From the NCBI GenBank assembly GCA_903873775.1, contig CAIQPR010000010.1, forward strand, positions 1 to 64,000: a stretch of DNA of 64,000 bases, in the 5' to 3' direction. Below, in pieces: positions 52,120 through 61,514 of the stretch. The notes below the pieces were generated by a model. The model made no database searches and was not told the origin of the DNA. It was given only the letters and a program-made list of their open reading frames with translations. The position numbers and the translations under genes are program-made. Source of the DNA: an uncultured Actinomycetes bacterium. GTDB lineage: Bacteria > Actinomycetota > Acidimicrobiia > Acidimicrobiales > RAAP-2. The stretch's first letter is position 1. Every line of letters begins with the position of its first letter.

Positions 52120-52839
52120 TTACCCGCGGGGAAGTAGACCCGTGCAGATCTTGTAGCAGTGGCCATCGATCGGCTGGCTGAGCGTCGTCAAGACGTACAT
52201 CGGACGAAATCCGAGCGCGAGCGCGAGATCCTTTCCTGACAACGTCTCGCGTCGGGCGGCGTCGAGCGCGCGCGTGGCGTGGGGGTCCTCGCACAGCAAC
52301 CACACGTCATCGCGGTCCCAACCAAACCGCACCCAGGTGGAATTGTCCTCGCGTCGGCGCAGCAACTGCGGACCCCGGTCGGCCACAATCAACGCCACAC
52401 TCGGTCGGTCGCCCCGGAACTCCCAATAGGGAGCCGAAGGTCCGCGGAATCCGAAGAGTGGACCGTCCGAAGGTGTTTGGAGATTGGCCAGCATGTGCCG
52501 CACGCGCCGACCGCGCAGCTTGCCGATTTGTCGGGGCAACGCGGCCAGTGTGACCGCTTCGGGTTGCGCCAGATCGTCCATTTCTAGGTCGTCGGCGAGG
52601 CGTGCTTCGACGACGTCGAAGAGGCTCAAGTCCGTATCGACATTGACGTCCCACGGAATGCGCCACCGCACCAGAGCGCCGCTTTCCAGGTCAATGACGG
52701 TGGTGTCCTCACGAGTTGATCCGAGAACGAGTCCGTGCGTGAGGGCCCCAGGGGCGAGTTCGAGCAGTGGTCGACGGGGCAAGTCGTTGACGAAGCGGCG
52801 TGTCTCGACCGCCACCGCTTCTCGGCGCAAGCTCACCAT
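52120..52839 (-). CDS. Conserved protein of unknown function (239 aa)
   Basis: Not recognised. Soluble, rich in Asp/Arg/Leu, with no TM. Blocks: PLLELAPGALTHGLVLGS, TTVIDLESGALVRWRIPW, PSAPYWEFRGDRPSVALIVADRGPQLLRRREDNSTWVRFGWDRDDVWLLCED and a C-terminal LALALGFRPMYVLTTLSQPIDGHCYKICTGLLP. The ATG overlaps the end of the upstream DUF255 gene by 7 bp, so they are likely co-translated; this is the only functional hint. Confidence 0.7.
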   Translation of the reverse strand: MVSLRREAVAVETRRFVNDLPRRPLLELAPGALTHGLVLGSTREDTTVIDLESGALVRWRIPWDVNVDTDLSLFDVVEARLADDLEMDDLAQPEAVTLAALPRQIGKLRGRRVRHMLANLQTPSDGPLFGFRGPSAPYWEFRGDRPSVALIVADRGPQLLRRREDNSTWVRFGWDRDDVWLLCEDPHATRALDAARRETLSGKDLALALGFRPMYVLTTLSQPIDGHCYKICTGLLPRG

Positions 52840-54863
52840 GATCGAGGTGCCACCAACGAGATCTGGGAGGCCAATTCGTCCGGCGTCGCCGCCGGACGAT
52901 GGCAGGCACGGCCCTCACATAAGTACGCGACGCCCTGCGCGCGATCAGCGAGGAGGGGGGAGCGTCCCGAACCGTGAACGAGAACGGTGAAAGGCACGAA
53001 GGTAGATCGTAGAAGATCGCGCCACGGATTCAGATCACCAGGAATGACCAGTTCACGACCGGCGGCGACGAAGCCGTAGGCGCGCACAAGGTCAGGCACA
53101 GCTCGCGGGTGCTCGTCGAGTAACGCGCTGGCGGTGTCGATGAGATGCACGGCCACGCGATCCGCGACCGCGTCGTCGCTCACGAGGGCGAGACGCGCGA
53201 GCGCGGTCGCCGCCACGGCGTGCGACGAGGGTGTGGCGCCGTCGAAGATGTCTTTCGCACGGGTCGCGAGATCGCGCACCTCGTCCGACGTCGTGAAGAT
53301 GCCACCTCCGACGACCGGCTCGTCGCTGCGTGGCGTCGGGCCGTCCCAGTGGTGCTCGAGTAGATACGTCACGATGGGTGCGACGCGATCCAGCCAGAGG
53401 TCACTGCCCGTCGCCTCGTAGGCCGAGACGTGTGCAGCGATCATCCACCCGAGGTCGGCGGCGGTGGCGAGGGATGTGCGCGCGTCCGTGCGGAACCAGG
53501 TTCCCTCGTGGTGATGGGTTCGTGCGAGCGAGGTCAACAGATCGGTGCCTAGGGCAATAAACGCCGGATCTCCACTTTCGCAACAGGCGTCGGCGAACAT
53601 GGCGTTCCACTCCAAAATCACCTTCTCGTCGCGTCCGGGTTGAGGACGCGACGCGCGGGCGGCGTTGAGCGCGCCGCGCGCCGCGAGGAGGTGTTCGGGC
53701 GTGACGAACGGAGCATTGGGGGCGAGGCGAGGGATCGAACGACCCTCGAAGAGCCCCGGGTCCGTAATGCGCCACCGTGCGCACGCGTCATCGACGAGAT
53801 GCGCGAGACCCGCGCTCTCGAGCGCCGCACGGACTTCGTCGGGTGTCCACGTCACGTGCGCGCCTTCTTCGCCGGCACTGTCCGCATCGAGACTCGACGC
53901 GTACCCACTTGCCACGGCCAAGTCGTTCTGAACGAAACGCAGCGTGTCGAGGGCCACGTCACGCCACGGGGTGCCCCCGCCGGCCGCGCGATCAGCGCGA
54001 AGATACGCAGCCGCAAGAAGTGCTTGGTCGCAGAGCATCTTTTCGAAATGCGGAACGTGCCACTGCGCGTCGACACTGTAGCGGGCGAATCCCCCGCGGA
54101 AGTGGTCGTAGAGACCTTCGCGACTCATCGCATCGAGTGTGGTCGTCGCCACGCGACGTGCGTCTGGGTGCGACCAAAACGTGAGAAGGGCCTCGACGTA
54201 GCTGGGCCGAGGAAATTTGGGGGCGGGTCCGAAGCCGCCCTCCGTGTCGGACGATGCGACGAGCTCCTGCGCCAGCGCGCTCGTGACATCGTCCACTGTC
54301 CTTTGCGGCGTGCCCACGGGAAGTCGGTCAATGAAACGCAGGTCACGGCTGGCCGCGGCTTCAATTTCCTGAACCTGCTCGAGTACGGCGGGACGCTGGT
54401 TCGCCCACGCGTCGGCCATGGCGGCCAGGAGTCTCGGAAAACCGGGTTGCCCGGCCCGATCGGTGGGCGGATAGTACGTGCCCGCCATAAACGCCTGACC
54501 TTCCGGCGTGAGAAAAACGGACATCGGCCATCCCCCGTGCCCGCTCACCGCTTGCGTGGCAGCCATGTAGACCGCGTCCACGTCCGGGCGCTCTTCACGG
54601 TCGACTTTGATCGCGACAAAGTTGTCGTTGACGAGAGCGGCGATGTCGGGATTCTCGAAGGACTCGTGCGCCATGACGTGGCACCAGTGGCACGCCGCGT
54701 AGCCGACCGACAAGAAGATCGGGCGATCGAGTTCGCGCGCTCGCGCGAAGGCCTCTTCGCCCCATTCGTACCACTCGACGGGGTTGTCGGCGTGTTGGCG
54801 CAGGTAGGCACTATGCGATGACGCGAGTCGATTGGGCACGGCTACCAGCGTAGTGATGGTCAT
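52833..54863 (-). CDS. Thioredoxin-domain DUF255 protein (YyaL/SPATA20 family)
   Basis: 676-aa protein with an N-terminal thioredoxin-like domain (NRLASSHSAYLRQHADNPVEWYEWGEEAFARARELDRPIFLSVGYAACHWCHVMAHESFE, CxxC at the active site), VDREERPDVDAVYM and GHGGWPMSVFLTPEG, then an (alpha/alpha)6 six-hairpin glycosidase-like domain (YDHFRGGFARYSVDAQWHVPHFEKMLCDQALL). Family members occur from bacteria to mammals with no settled activity. ATG 54863; GTG 54839 is an alternative. Divergent from the APH-type gene with only 34 bp between. Confidence 0.9.
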   Translation of the reverse strand: MTITTLVAVPNRLASSHSAYLRQHADNPVEWYEWGEEAFARARELDRPIFLSVGYAACHWCHVMAHESFENPDIAALVNDNFVAIKVDREERPDVDAVYMAATQAVSGHGGWPMSVFLTPEGQAFMAGTYYPPTDRAGQPGFPRLLAAMADAWANQRPAVLEQVQEIEAAASRDLRFIDRLPVGTPQRTVDDVTSALAQELVASSDTEGGFGPAPKFPRPSYVEALLTFWSHPDARRVATTTLDAMSREGLYDHFRGGFARYSVDAQWHVPHFEKMLCDQALLAAAYLRADRAAGGGTPWRDVALDTLRFVQNDLAVASGYASSLDADSAGEEGAHVTWTPDEVRAALESAGLAHLVDDACARWRITDPGLFEGRSIPRLAPNAPFVTPEHLLAARGALNAARASRPQPGRDEKVILEWNAMFADACCESGDPAFIALGTDLLTSLARTHHHEGTWFRTDARTSLATAADLGWMIAAHVSAYEATGSDLWLDRVAPIVTYLLEHHWDGPTPRSDEPVVGGGIFTTSDEVRDLATRAKDIFDGATPSSHAVAATALARLALVSDDAVADRVAVHLIDTASALLDEHPRAVPDLVRAYGFVAAGRELVIPGDLNPWRDLLRSTFVPFTVLVHGSGRSPLLADRAQGVAYLCEGRACHRPAATPDELASQISLVAPRSW

Positions 54864-54897
54864 TGTTCTCTCATGTGGGATCTGGCAGGGTGGTGGC

Positions 54898-55806
54898 GTG
54901 GTTGTACCTGCCGCCGATGTGGAGATCACTGAAGATCTGGTGGTTCGACTCATCGACGAACAATGTCCCGAGTTTCGCGGTCCCGTGCGACACGAGTCGA
55001 GTGGTTTTGACAACGTTCTTTTTCGCGTGGGCGCTGACTACATGGCGCGCCTGCCACGCCACGTCACGGGCGACACCCTGATGCGTCATGAGCTGAGATG
55101 GCTACCCGAACTCGCCGGAACCATGAGCCTGCCCGTGTCGGCGCCTCTCGTCGCGGGTCGGCCGAGCCGCGACTACCCGTACGCATGGTCCCTTGTGCGC
55201 AGATTCGAAGGAACCGCCGCCGACCTCGCGGACATCATCGACCACGATGCGGTGGCGACCAAACTCGCATTCTTCCTCCGGTCCCTCCATCACCCCTCTC
55301 CTTCGGACGCTCCGAAGAGTCCCGTGCGTGGCGTTCCCCTCACCGATCGACACGAGGCGTTCGCGCACCGAATTGCCGCGGTCGAACCCCGGGACGCCCA
55401 ACTCCTCACGAGAGTGTTCGAGGCGGCACTGGCGGCCGCCACCTACGAGGGACCGCCGTTGTGGATGCACGGCGATCTCCACCCCGGAAATGTGATCATT
55501 GCGGGGGGCGATCTGGTCGGAGTTGTTGACTTTGGAGACCTCAATGGAGGTGATCCGGCGGGCGACTTGGTCGCTGCGTGGATGCTGTTCGACGAGACAT
55601 CCCGGGCCCTCTTTTTCTCCCTCTACCAACCGCCCGCGGACATGGTCCGGCGGGCGGCCGGCTGGGCCGCATTGTTCGCCGTGTTTTTCATCGAGATCTC
55701 CCTCGAGACTCGCCCGACGTACGGTCGCGTCGCGCGGCACACGATGACGCAACTGGCGCTCGACGCGGGTTGGTTAGAAGACTCTGCCCGAGGGCTCCAC
55801 CCGTGA
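54898..55806 (+). CDS. Aminoglycoside-phosphotransferase-like (APH) kinase
   Basis: 302-aa protein-kinase-like-fold phosphotransferase. Seen: N-lobe FRGPVRHESSGFDNVLFRVGADYMARLPRH (nucleotide-binding), catalytic loop WMHGDLHPGNVII (HGDxxxxN) and metal-binding VVDFGDLNGGDPAGDLVAAWMLF. It belongs to the broad APH/ChoK group that includes macrolide and aminoglycoside kinases and many small-molecule kinases; a resistance role should not be assumed. GTG 54898 is chosen over starts overlapping the divergent gene. The stop overlaps the GNAT (GTGA). Confidence 0.85.
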   Translation: MVVPAADVEITEDLVVRLIDEQCPEFRGPVRHESSGFDNVLFRVGADYMARLPRHVTGDTLMRHELRWLPELAGTMSLPVSAPLVAGRPSRDYPYAWSLVRRFEGTAADLADIIDHDAVATKLAFFLRSLHHPSPSDAPKSPVRGVPLTDRHEAFAHRIAAVEPRDAQLLTRVFEAALAAATYEGPPLWMHGDLHPGNVIIAGGDLVGVVDFGDLNGGDPAGDLVAAWMLFDETSRALFFSLYQPPADMVRRAAGWAALFAVFFIEISLETRPTYGRVARHTMTQLALDAGWLEDSARGLHP

Positions 55807-56663
55807 TACTCGAGACCTACGCCTCGGCAAGAGAATTTCTGTCCGCCACGGAGGCCTACCGCTGCAGTGCGCCATGGACGACCAATGTCATGGGCTCCGT
55901 GGCCACGGCCGTGGCTGAAGGACAGCGGCACTACGACGCCTACCAGTGGTGGAGTGTGCGCGAGGGCGACGAGGTCGTACTGGCCGCAATGAGGACAAGC
56001 CCCCTCGCCGTGAGTTGTGGTCCGGGTCCCCGCGCGGCAGCCGAGATCCTCGGACAAGAGGTGGCGGAGCTGTGCGACGACACGCCCGGTCTGAACGGTC
56101 CTGAAGATGTCGTTGGTTGGACGCTGGACGCCTACCGACGCAGCGATTCTCCCGGGTCGCGTCGGGCAACCCGCATCGACCTGCGCAGTGTCCTGTACGT
56201 CTGCACTGAGGTCATCGCGCCACATGTTGAAGGGAGAGCGCGACGCGCCGTTGCGGGTGATGTCGAGATCGTTCTGGCGTGGCTGACGGCGTTCGCGGAC
56301 GAAACGAGTGTGCCGCACACCGACGAGGCGACGATCAGGCGCAAGATCGCCGACGACGAAATTCTCCTCTGGGAGGTCGCGGGTGCGACCGTGTCTCTCG
56401 CTGGTCACGCGACGCCGGTGGCGACGCCGCAGGGTGTTGTCACGCGCGTTGGTCCGGTCTACACGCCGAAGAACCAACGGGCTCGAGGTTTCGCCGGGGC
56501 GGTGACCGCTTCTCTCACGCAGTCGCTGCTCTCGCAGGGATCTCAGGTGATGCTCTACGCCGACGCGAGTAACGCCACGAGTAACGGGCTCTATCAGCGC
56601 TTGGGGTACCGAGCGGTGGGCACGACGGTGTCGCTGTCCTTTACGACCGGATCCTCTGCGTAA
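55803..56663 (+). CDS. GNAT family N-acetyltransferase (two-domain)
   Basis: 286 aa; the C-terminal half is a GNAT domain (VAGDVEIVLAWLTAF, EILLWEVAGATVSLAGHATPV, VGPVYTPKNQRARGFAGAVTASLTQSLLSQGSQVMLYADASNATSNGLYQRLGYRAV, including the acetyl-CoA loop and the late Asn/Tyr). The N-terminal half (1-130) is a degenerate GNAT-like domain, as in actinobacterial tandem GNATs. GTG start overlaps the kinase stop, so kinase and acetyltransferase are co-expressed. Substrate unknown. Confidence 0.85.
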   Translation: MILETYASAREFLSATEAYRCSAPWTTNVMGSVATAVAEGQRHYDAYQWWSVREGDEVVLAAMRTSPLAVSCGPGPRAAAEILGQEVAELCDDTPGLNGPEDVVGWTLDAYRRSDSPGSRRATRIDLRSVLYVCTEVIAPHVEGRARRAVAGDVEIVLAWLTAFADETSVPHTDEATIRRKIADDEILLWEVAGATVSLAGHATPVATPQGVVTRVGPVYTPKNQRARGFAGAVTASLTQSLLSQGSQVMLYADASNATSNGLYQRLGYRAVGTTVSLSFTTGSSA

Positions 56664-56674
56664 CCTGAGGTCCC

Positions 56675-57442
56675 ATGGACATACGGATGGACGACAAGGT
56701 GGCCCTCGTGACGGGCGGTTCACGCGGAATTGGCCTCGCGATTGCGGCGCGCATCGCCGAGGCGGGCGGCCGGGTCATGATTTCAAGTCGCAGCGAGGAC
56801 AATCTGCGCGAGGCTCTCGCGTCGCTCCACGACCACGGCGACCGTGTCGCGTACTGCGTCGCGCACGTCGGGCGCAGCGAGGACGCGGCGCGCCTGGTGG
56901 AGCAGACGGTCACCACCTTCGGGCGCGTGGATGTTCTCGTCAACAACGCGGCGACCAATCCGTACTTCGGTCCGACCGTCGATATTGACGACGAGCGGAT
57001 GCGCAAGACCTTTGAGACCAATGTCGGTTCGGTTCTCACGCACTCACGTGCCGTGTGGCACGCGGGCATGAAAGATCACGGCGGCGTCATTCTCAATATT
57101 GCGTCGATTGGCGGTCTCGGGCCCGAGCCGGGGATTGGTTGGTACAACGTCACGAAGGCGGCTGTCATTCACCTCACGCGACAGTTGTCCTGGGAGCTCG
57201 CGCCGCAGGTCCGAGTGAACGCGCTCGCTCCGGGCCTGGTGCGCACAGAATTGGCACGCGGACTCTGGGAGAACAACGAAGACGCCATCGCGCAGCACAT
57301 ACCCCTGCGACGTTTGGGCGAGCCCGACGACATCGCCACGGTGGCCCTATCGCTGGTCAGTGATGCAACGTCGTGGGTGACGGGTCAAACGATCGTCGTC
57401 GACGGGGGCACCGTCACTCAGCCGACCGGGGGAGTTGACTGA
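56675..57442 (+). CDS. Short-chain dehydrogenase/reductase (SDR)
   Basis: Classical SDR, 255 aa. Seen: cofactor loop ALVTGGSRGIGLAIAARIAEAGG, VDVLVNNAATNPYFG (NNA), catalytic Ser in ILNIASIGGLG, YNVTK (Tyr/Lys pair), ALAPGLVRTELA, and C-terminal SDATSWVTGQTIVVDGG. NADP or NAD preference is unclear; the Arg after GGS suggests NADP. ATG 56675 or the in-frame ATG four codons later. A TAACCT box lies 8 nt before the start with a weak GAGG. Its 3' end overlaps menE by 29 bp. Substrate unknown. Confidence 0.92.
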   Translation: MDIRMDDKVALVTGGSRGIGLAIAARIAEAGGRVMISSRSEDNLREALASLHDHGDRVAYCVAHVGRSEDAARLVEQTVTTFGRVDVLVNNAATNPYFGPTVDIDDERMRKTFETNVGSVLTHSRAVWHAGMKDHGGVILNIASIGGLGPEPGIGWYNVTKAAVIHLTRQLSWELAPQVRVNALAPGLVRTELARGLWENNEDAIAQHIPLRRLGEPDDIATVALSLVSDATSWVTGQTIVVDGGTVTQPTGGVD

Positions 57443-58574
57443 CCCGACGCGCGAGTTCGTCACGACGAATCTTGCCGTTGGCGGTTCGGGGTATGTCGGA
57501 CATCGTGAGGACGCGCTTCGGTTTCGCCCAGGGACCAATGCGCTCTTCGGCGATGTCGCGACATCGTTCGACGAGGTCCGACAGCGGTGTCTCGCTCACC
57601 ACGACCGCGACGACACGCTGACCCCACTCGGGGTCGTCCTCACCGACAACAGCGACGTCGCGAACCCCCTCGATGGTCGACAGGTGGAGTTCGAGGTCTT
57701 CGGGCCACACCTTTTCGCCGCCGGTTGTAATGACGTACCCGAGTCGTCCGAAGATCTCAAGATGGCCATCGACAACGCGGCCGCCGTCACCTGTGGGTAG
57801 CCATCCCGACGATCCGTCGGGGCCATGGACGAAGGGTGCGGGACCGTGCCGGTAACACCGCAGGAGAGTAGGAGAGGACACCCAGATCTCTCCCTCGACC
57901 TCCGCGAGACGCACGCCGTCGAGGGGGCGGCCGTCGTACACGACACCCGATCCAGTTTCGGTCATTCCCCAGGTCGTCACGACGTTGGCGGGTCGATGCT
58001 CGGGTGGGCGCCCTCCGCCCAACAGGACAACGTCGTAGTCGCTGAAGTCGTATCGATGCAGCTGCGTGCGCACCACGGCGACGTGCGTCGCCCCCTGGCG
58101 TCGGGCGTCCTGGGGCAGTGAGGGATCACCGAAGACGACGTCTGCACCCGTGAAGAGTCCGCGAATGACGACGGCGAATCCGCCAATGTGTGTGGCGGGA
58201 AGACAGGCGTTCCACACTTGCGCTCGACCTCGGTCTAACGCCGTCGTCGTGAGATGCGCCGAGGCAGAAAGTGCGTTCCACGTGAGCACGGCAGCCTTTG
58301 GTACTCCGCTGGATCCGGAGGTCACGACCACCGCGCCATCACCGTCCTCGACTGGACGTCCGGGCCATCGACGGCGTTCGCCCGTCTCGTCCACGAGGAT
58401 CGTCGGAGCGACAATGTCGAGGAGTTCGGCTCGTCGCACCTGAGAGAGTCGTTGATCGAGAACCGTCACCGCATCTCCGGCTTCGTGCGCTCGGCGAATT
58501 TCATCCAGCAGTCGTGGCCCGAGAGGGAGATCGAGTCCGACGAGTTCTCGCACGGTGTCAACTCTAGGGTCCAC
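57414..58574 (-). CDS. menE: o-Succinylbenzoate--CoA ligase MenE
   Basis: Adenylate-forming ligase of 386 aa, shorter than typical acyl-CoA synthetases, as are actinobacterial MenE proteins. Motifs: VVVTSGSSGVPKAAVLTWNAL, VWNACLPATHIGGFAVVIRGL, TTWGMTETGSGVVYDG, WLPTGDGGRVVDGHLEIFGRLGYVITTGGEKVWPEDLE and C-terminal Lys in PRTANGKIRRDELARRV. Assignment rests on length plus menB, menA, menH and menD in the next 6 kb. It activates o-succinylbenzoate with CoA for menaquinone. GTG start, no clear SD. Confidence 0.88.
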   Translation of the reverse strand: MDPRVDTVRELVGLDLPLGPRLLDEIRRAHEAGDAVTVLDQRLSQVRRAELLDIVAPTILVDETGERRRWPGRPVEDGDGAVVVTSGSSGVPKAAVLTWNALSASAHLTTTALDRGRAQVWNACLPATHIGGFAVVIRGLFTGADVVFGDPSLPQDARRQGATHVAVVRTQLHRYDFSDYDVVLLGGGRPPEHRPANVVTTWGMTETGSGVVYDGRPLDGVRLAEVEGEIWVSSPTLLRCYRHGPAPFVHGPDGSSGWLPTGDGGRVVDGHLEIFGRLGYVITTGGEKVWPEDLELHLSTIEGVRDVAVVGEDDPEWGQRVVAVVVSETPLSDLVERCRDIAEERIGPWAKPKRVLTMSDIPRTANGKIRRDELARRVSQLPRSAE

Positions 58575-58625
58575 GTATTGACAGGATTAGTGACACAATG
58601 ATGACGACCACGCGAGGAGGCCCGA

Positions 58626-59024
58626 ATGGCAACGATTCGTTTTGAGCGGCGCATCGCCGCAGCGGCCGACACTGTGTGGGGGCTGATCGCACCGCCGGAG
58701 CGCATTTCTGAATGGTTCCCCGGCATCGTGTCCTGCCGGGTCGACGGACGCACGCGGGTCATCACCCTCGCCTCGGGCATCGAGATGCCCGAAGAGATCT
58801 TGACAATCGATCCTCTGATTCGACGATTCCAGTATCAGATCACTGCTCCCATCTACCGTTTCCACCGCGGGACGATTGACGTCATCGCCCTGGGTGAGAG
58901 CGACTGTCTGTGCGTGTACTCAACCGACTCGGACCCTGACGTACTCGCACTGGTGATTGGCGGCGGGACGTACGGCGCACTCAAGGAAATCGAGCGTTTG
59001 GCGCTCGCGAGCAAGGGGGCCTAA
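58626..59024 (+). CDS. SRPBCC (START-like) family protein
   Basis: 132-aa single-domain helix-grip protein: ATIRFERRIAAAADTVWGLIAPPERISEWFPGIVSCRVDG at the N-terminus and a long C-terminal helix GGGTYGALKEIERLALASKG. Such folds bind hydrophobic ligands or act as polyketide cyclases. Good SD (GAGGAGG) before ATG 58626. One base separates its stop from the sulfatase GTG, so they are co-translated. Its placement inside the men cluster suggests a lipid- or quinone-related ligand, but this is inference. Confidence 0.82.
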   Translation: MATIRFERRIAAAADTVWGLIAPPERISEWFPGIVSCRVDGRTRVITLASGIEMPEEILTIDPLIRRFQYQITAPIYRFHRGTIDVIALGESDCLCVYSTDSDPDVLALVIGGGTYGALKEIERLALASKGA

Positions 59025-60599
59025 GTGGGTCGCAAGATTTTGTTCATCACCACGGACCAGCAGCGCTACGACACACTCGGCTGCAACGGCGGTGTTCTGT
59101 CACGCACTCCCGTGGTGGACCGCCTCGCGGCCGAAGGGGTTCGCTTTACGCGGTGCCAGCCGACGTCGGTGGTGTGCATGCCGTCGCGTGCGTCCATGTT
59201 GACCGGACAGTTCCCGACGCGCCACGGTGCCTGGATGAATGGTGTGCCTCTCGCGGTCGACGCGCCTTCTGTCGCGGCCGAGCTACACGACCACGGCTAC
59301 CGCACGGCCTTGATTGGTAAGGCGCACTTCGAACCGTTTCTCGATCCTTTTGGGCGATTCGCCGAAAACTCCCTCGCTTCGCTGGGCATCCCCACGATCG
59401 AGCAGCCGTGGTTTGACGGTCGACGGGGACCGCACCGGGGTTTTGACCACCTGGAGTTCGCCACCCACGGGGCCGTCGGCCCCCTGCACTACGCCAAGTG
59501 GCTCCAGCAACATCATCCCGAAGCGCTCGGAGGGTTCTTCCCGGTTCTTGACGGCGACCTCAACGTGTCCGCCGAAGGTGGCGGCGATAGCGGGGCTCCG
59601 CAGGTCAAGCTCAACAACATTCCTCGCGACTGGTACCACACGGACTGGGTTGCCGACCGAACAATCTCGTGGCTCAACTCGGTGGATCCGGCGGATGACT
59701 GGTTCTGTTGGATGAGTTTCCCCGATCCTCACCACCCGTGGGATCCGCCGGCGTCGGAAGTGGGACGCGTGAACTGGCGTGACGTTGATCTTCCGGAGAA
59801 TTACCCGACAACCGCCGAGGAGCGAGAGGCTCTGTTGGACCAAAAGGCCCGGCACTGGAGGCTCTGGTACGACGGGAAACTCGTCAGTAACTACGAAGCC
59901 CCGCACAAATGGGTGCCGGCGTCGTTGACGGCGGACCAGGTTCGCGAAGTGAACGCGCTCAACGCGGTCGAGGTGGAACTCATCGACGAGGCCATTGGCC
60001 GCGTCCTCGCGGCCATCGAGGCCCGTGGGTGGACGGACGACGTCGACATCATCTTCACAACCGATCACGGTGAGTTCCAAGGCGACTTTGGGCTCCTGTT
60101 CAAGGGTCCCTATCACGTGGATTCCCTGATGCGCCTCCCGCTGATTTGGCGGCCCGCGCCGTCGGCGGGCGTGGCACCGGGTGTCGTGAGCGCTCCGGTG
60201 AATCTTGTGTCGCTGGCGTCGACCTTTCTTGAGGTCGCGGGCCTGCCGCCGACGCCGTGGGTCGAGGGGGCCGCACTGCCGGTGAGCGACGCCGACGCGG
60301 CGTCGAGGGGCATGACGTCATCGATCACCGAGTGGGATTCGGCCCTCTTCGGCGTCGACGTGCACGTGCGGTCGGTGGTGACGAGCGAGTATCTCTATAC
60401 CGAGTACCTCCCCGGTACGGTCCACGACGGCTCCGAAGGTGAGCTCTACGTCCTGGCCGACGACCCTCTGCAGCGCGTGAATCGATTTGGCGACGCCCAG
60501 TACGCCAGCGTGCGGGAGGAACTGCACGCCCAGATTGCCGACCACGTGACGAGGCCCGGACTCCCCGAGCACCTCGAACCAGTTGTGGCGCCCGTGTGA
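59025..60599 (+). CDS. Sulfatase family hydrolase (formylglycine-type)
   Basis: 524-aa alkaline-phosphatase-superfamily sulfatase. Seen: ILFITTDQQRYDTLGC (metal site), core CMPSRASMLTGQ (C-x-P-S-R, formylglycine precursor), ALIGKAHFEP, PDPHHPWDPP and IFTTDHGEFQGDFG (second metal site). No signal peptide. GTG start immediately after the SRPBCC stop. The HHPWDPP region resembles choline-sulfatase or phosphonate monoester hydrolase relatives. It is only distantly similar to the one at 10495 and sits oddly among menaquinone genes. Confidence 0.9.
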   Translation: MGRKILFITTDQQRYDTLGCNGGVLSRTPVVDRLAAEGVRFTRCQPTSVVCMPSRASMLTGQFPTRHGAWMNGVPLAVDAPSVAAELHDHGYRTALIGKAHFEPFLDPFGRFAENSLASLGIPTIEQPWFDGRRGPHRGFDHLEFATHGAVGPLHYAKWLQQHHPEALGGFFPVLDGDLNVSAEGGGDSGAPQVKLNNIPRDWYHTDWVADRTISWLNSVDPADDWFCWMSFPDPHHPWDPPASEVGRVNWRDVDLPENYPTTAEEREALLDQKARHWRLWYDGKLVSNYEAPHKWVPASLTADQVREVNALNAVEVELIDEAIGRVLAAIEARGWTDDVDIIFTTDHGEFQGDFGLLFKGPYHVDSLMRLPLIWRPAPSAGVAPGVVSAPVNLVSLASTFLEVAGLPPTPWVEGAALPVSDADAASRGMTSSITEWDSALFGVDVHVRSVVTSEYLYTEYLPGTVHDGSEGELYVLADDPLQRVNRFGDAQYASVREELHAQIADHVTRPGLPEHLEPVVAPV

Positions 60600-60607
60600 G
60601 TGGCCGG

Positions 60608-60613
60608 TAGCCT
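60608..60613 (+). promoter_or_regulatory. -10 box of menB (leaderless pattern)
   Basis: TAGCCT ends 7 nt before the menB ATG, with TTGTGG at 60583-60588 as a possible -35 (19-nt spacer). No SD is present. Confidence 0.45.
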
Positions 60614-60620
60614 GCTCTGC

Positions 60621-61514
60621 ATGGCTGACACCGTTATTCAAGGTTTACCGATCGATCCCGTCGAGCAGTTCCGCAGCGTTGCTCTTCCCAACTGGGTGCG
60701 CAGCGAGGGATTCGAGGACGTTCACTACGACGTGGCCGACGGTATTGCCAAGATCACGATTAATCGCCCCGAGCGACGTAACGCGTTCCGCCCGCAGACT
60801 TTGTTTGAGTTGTCACGAGCCTTCGAAATGGCGCGCGATGACATTTCGGTCGGCGCGATCATCTTGACGGGGGAGGGACCCGACGCCTTCTGCAGCGGAG
60901 GTGACCAGAAGATCCGCGGCAACGATGGATACATCGGCAACGACGAGGTGGCCCAGCACGGCGTAGGACGACTCAACGTCCTCGACCTGCAGATTCAGAT
61001 CCGTCGGTTGCCGAAGCCTGTTGTGGCGTCCATCGCGGGCTACGCAATTGGCGGAGGGCACATTCTCCACTTGGTTTGCGACCTCTCGATTGCTGCGGAC
61101 AATGCGCGGTTCGGCCAAACGGGGCCCAAGGTGGGCTCCTTCGACGGCGGCTACGGCTCGTCGCTTCTCGCGCGCACCATTGGGCTCAAGCGCGCGAAGG
61201 AAGTGTGGTTTCTCTGTCGACAGTACGACGCGGCCACCGCCCTCGAATGGGGCTTGGTGAACGCCGTCGTCCCGCTTGCGGATCTCGAACGAGAAACAGT
61301 GGCGTGGTGTCGCCAGATGCTCACGTTGTCGCCCATTGCGTTGCGCATGTTGAAGGCGGGCTTTAACGCCGCCGACGACGGGCTCGCGGGCGTCCAGCAG
61401 TTGGCGGGGGACGCAACGATGCTCTTCTATATGTCCGAAGAAGGACAAGAGGGCCGCAACGCGTTCGTCGAGCATCGCGCGCCGGACTTTTCGAAGTACC
61501 CGAAGCGTCCGTGA
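60621..61514 (+). CDS. menB: 1,4-Dihydroxy-2-naphthoyl-CoA synthase MenB
   Basis: Crotonase-fold Dieckmann cyclase converting o-succinylbenzoyl-CoA to DHNA-CoA, 297 aa. Diagnostic MenB features: [78 protein letters not shown] and [33 protein letters not shown], plus C-terminal [24 protein letters not shown] 60621 lacks an SD. Stop overlaps menA (GTGA). Confidence 0.97.
   Translation: MADTVIQGLPIDPVEQFRSVALPNWVRSEGFEDVHYDVADGIAKITINRPERRNAFRPQTLFELSRAFEMARDDISVGAIILTGEGPDAFCSGGDQKIRGNDGYIGNDEVAQHGVGRLNVLDLQIQIRRLPKPVVASIAGYAIGGGHILHLVCDLSIAADNARFGQTGPKVGSFDGGYGSSLLARTIGLKRAKEVWFLCRQYDAATALEWGLVNAVVPLADLERETVAWCRQMLTLSPIALRMLKAGFNAADDGLAGVQQLAGDATMLFYMSEEGQEGRNAFVEHRAPDFSKYPKRP

Noticed and set aside
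53640..54821. Open frame of 393 codons on the plus strand
   Set aside because: Antisense to the DUF255 gene, which has CxxC and conserved blocks along its whole length.
54898..55806. Aminoglycoside resistance gene
   Set aside because: The HGDxxxxN and DFGD motifs only show the APH/ChoK fold; nothing in sequence or context indicates antibiotic resistance.
58578..58583. Consensus-like TTGACA before the SRPBCC gene as a promoter -35
   Set aside because: No TAnnnT at 16-19 nt downstream, so I do not list it as a promoter.
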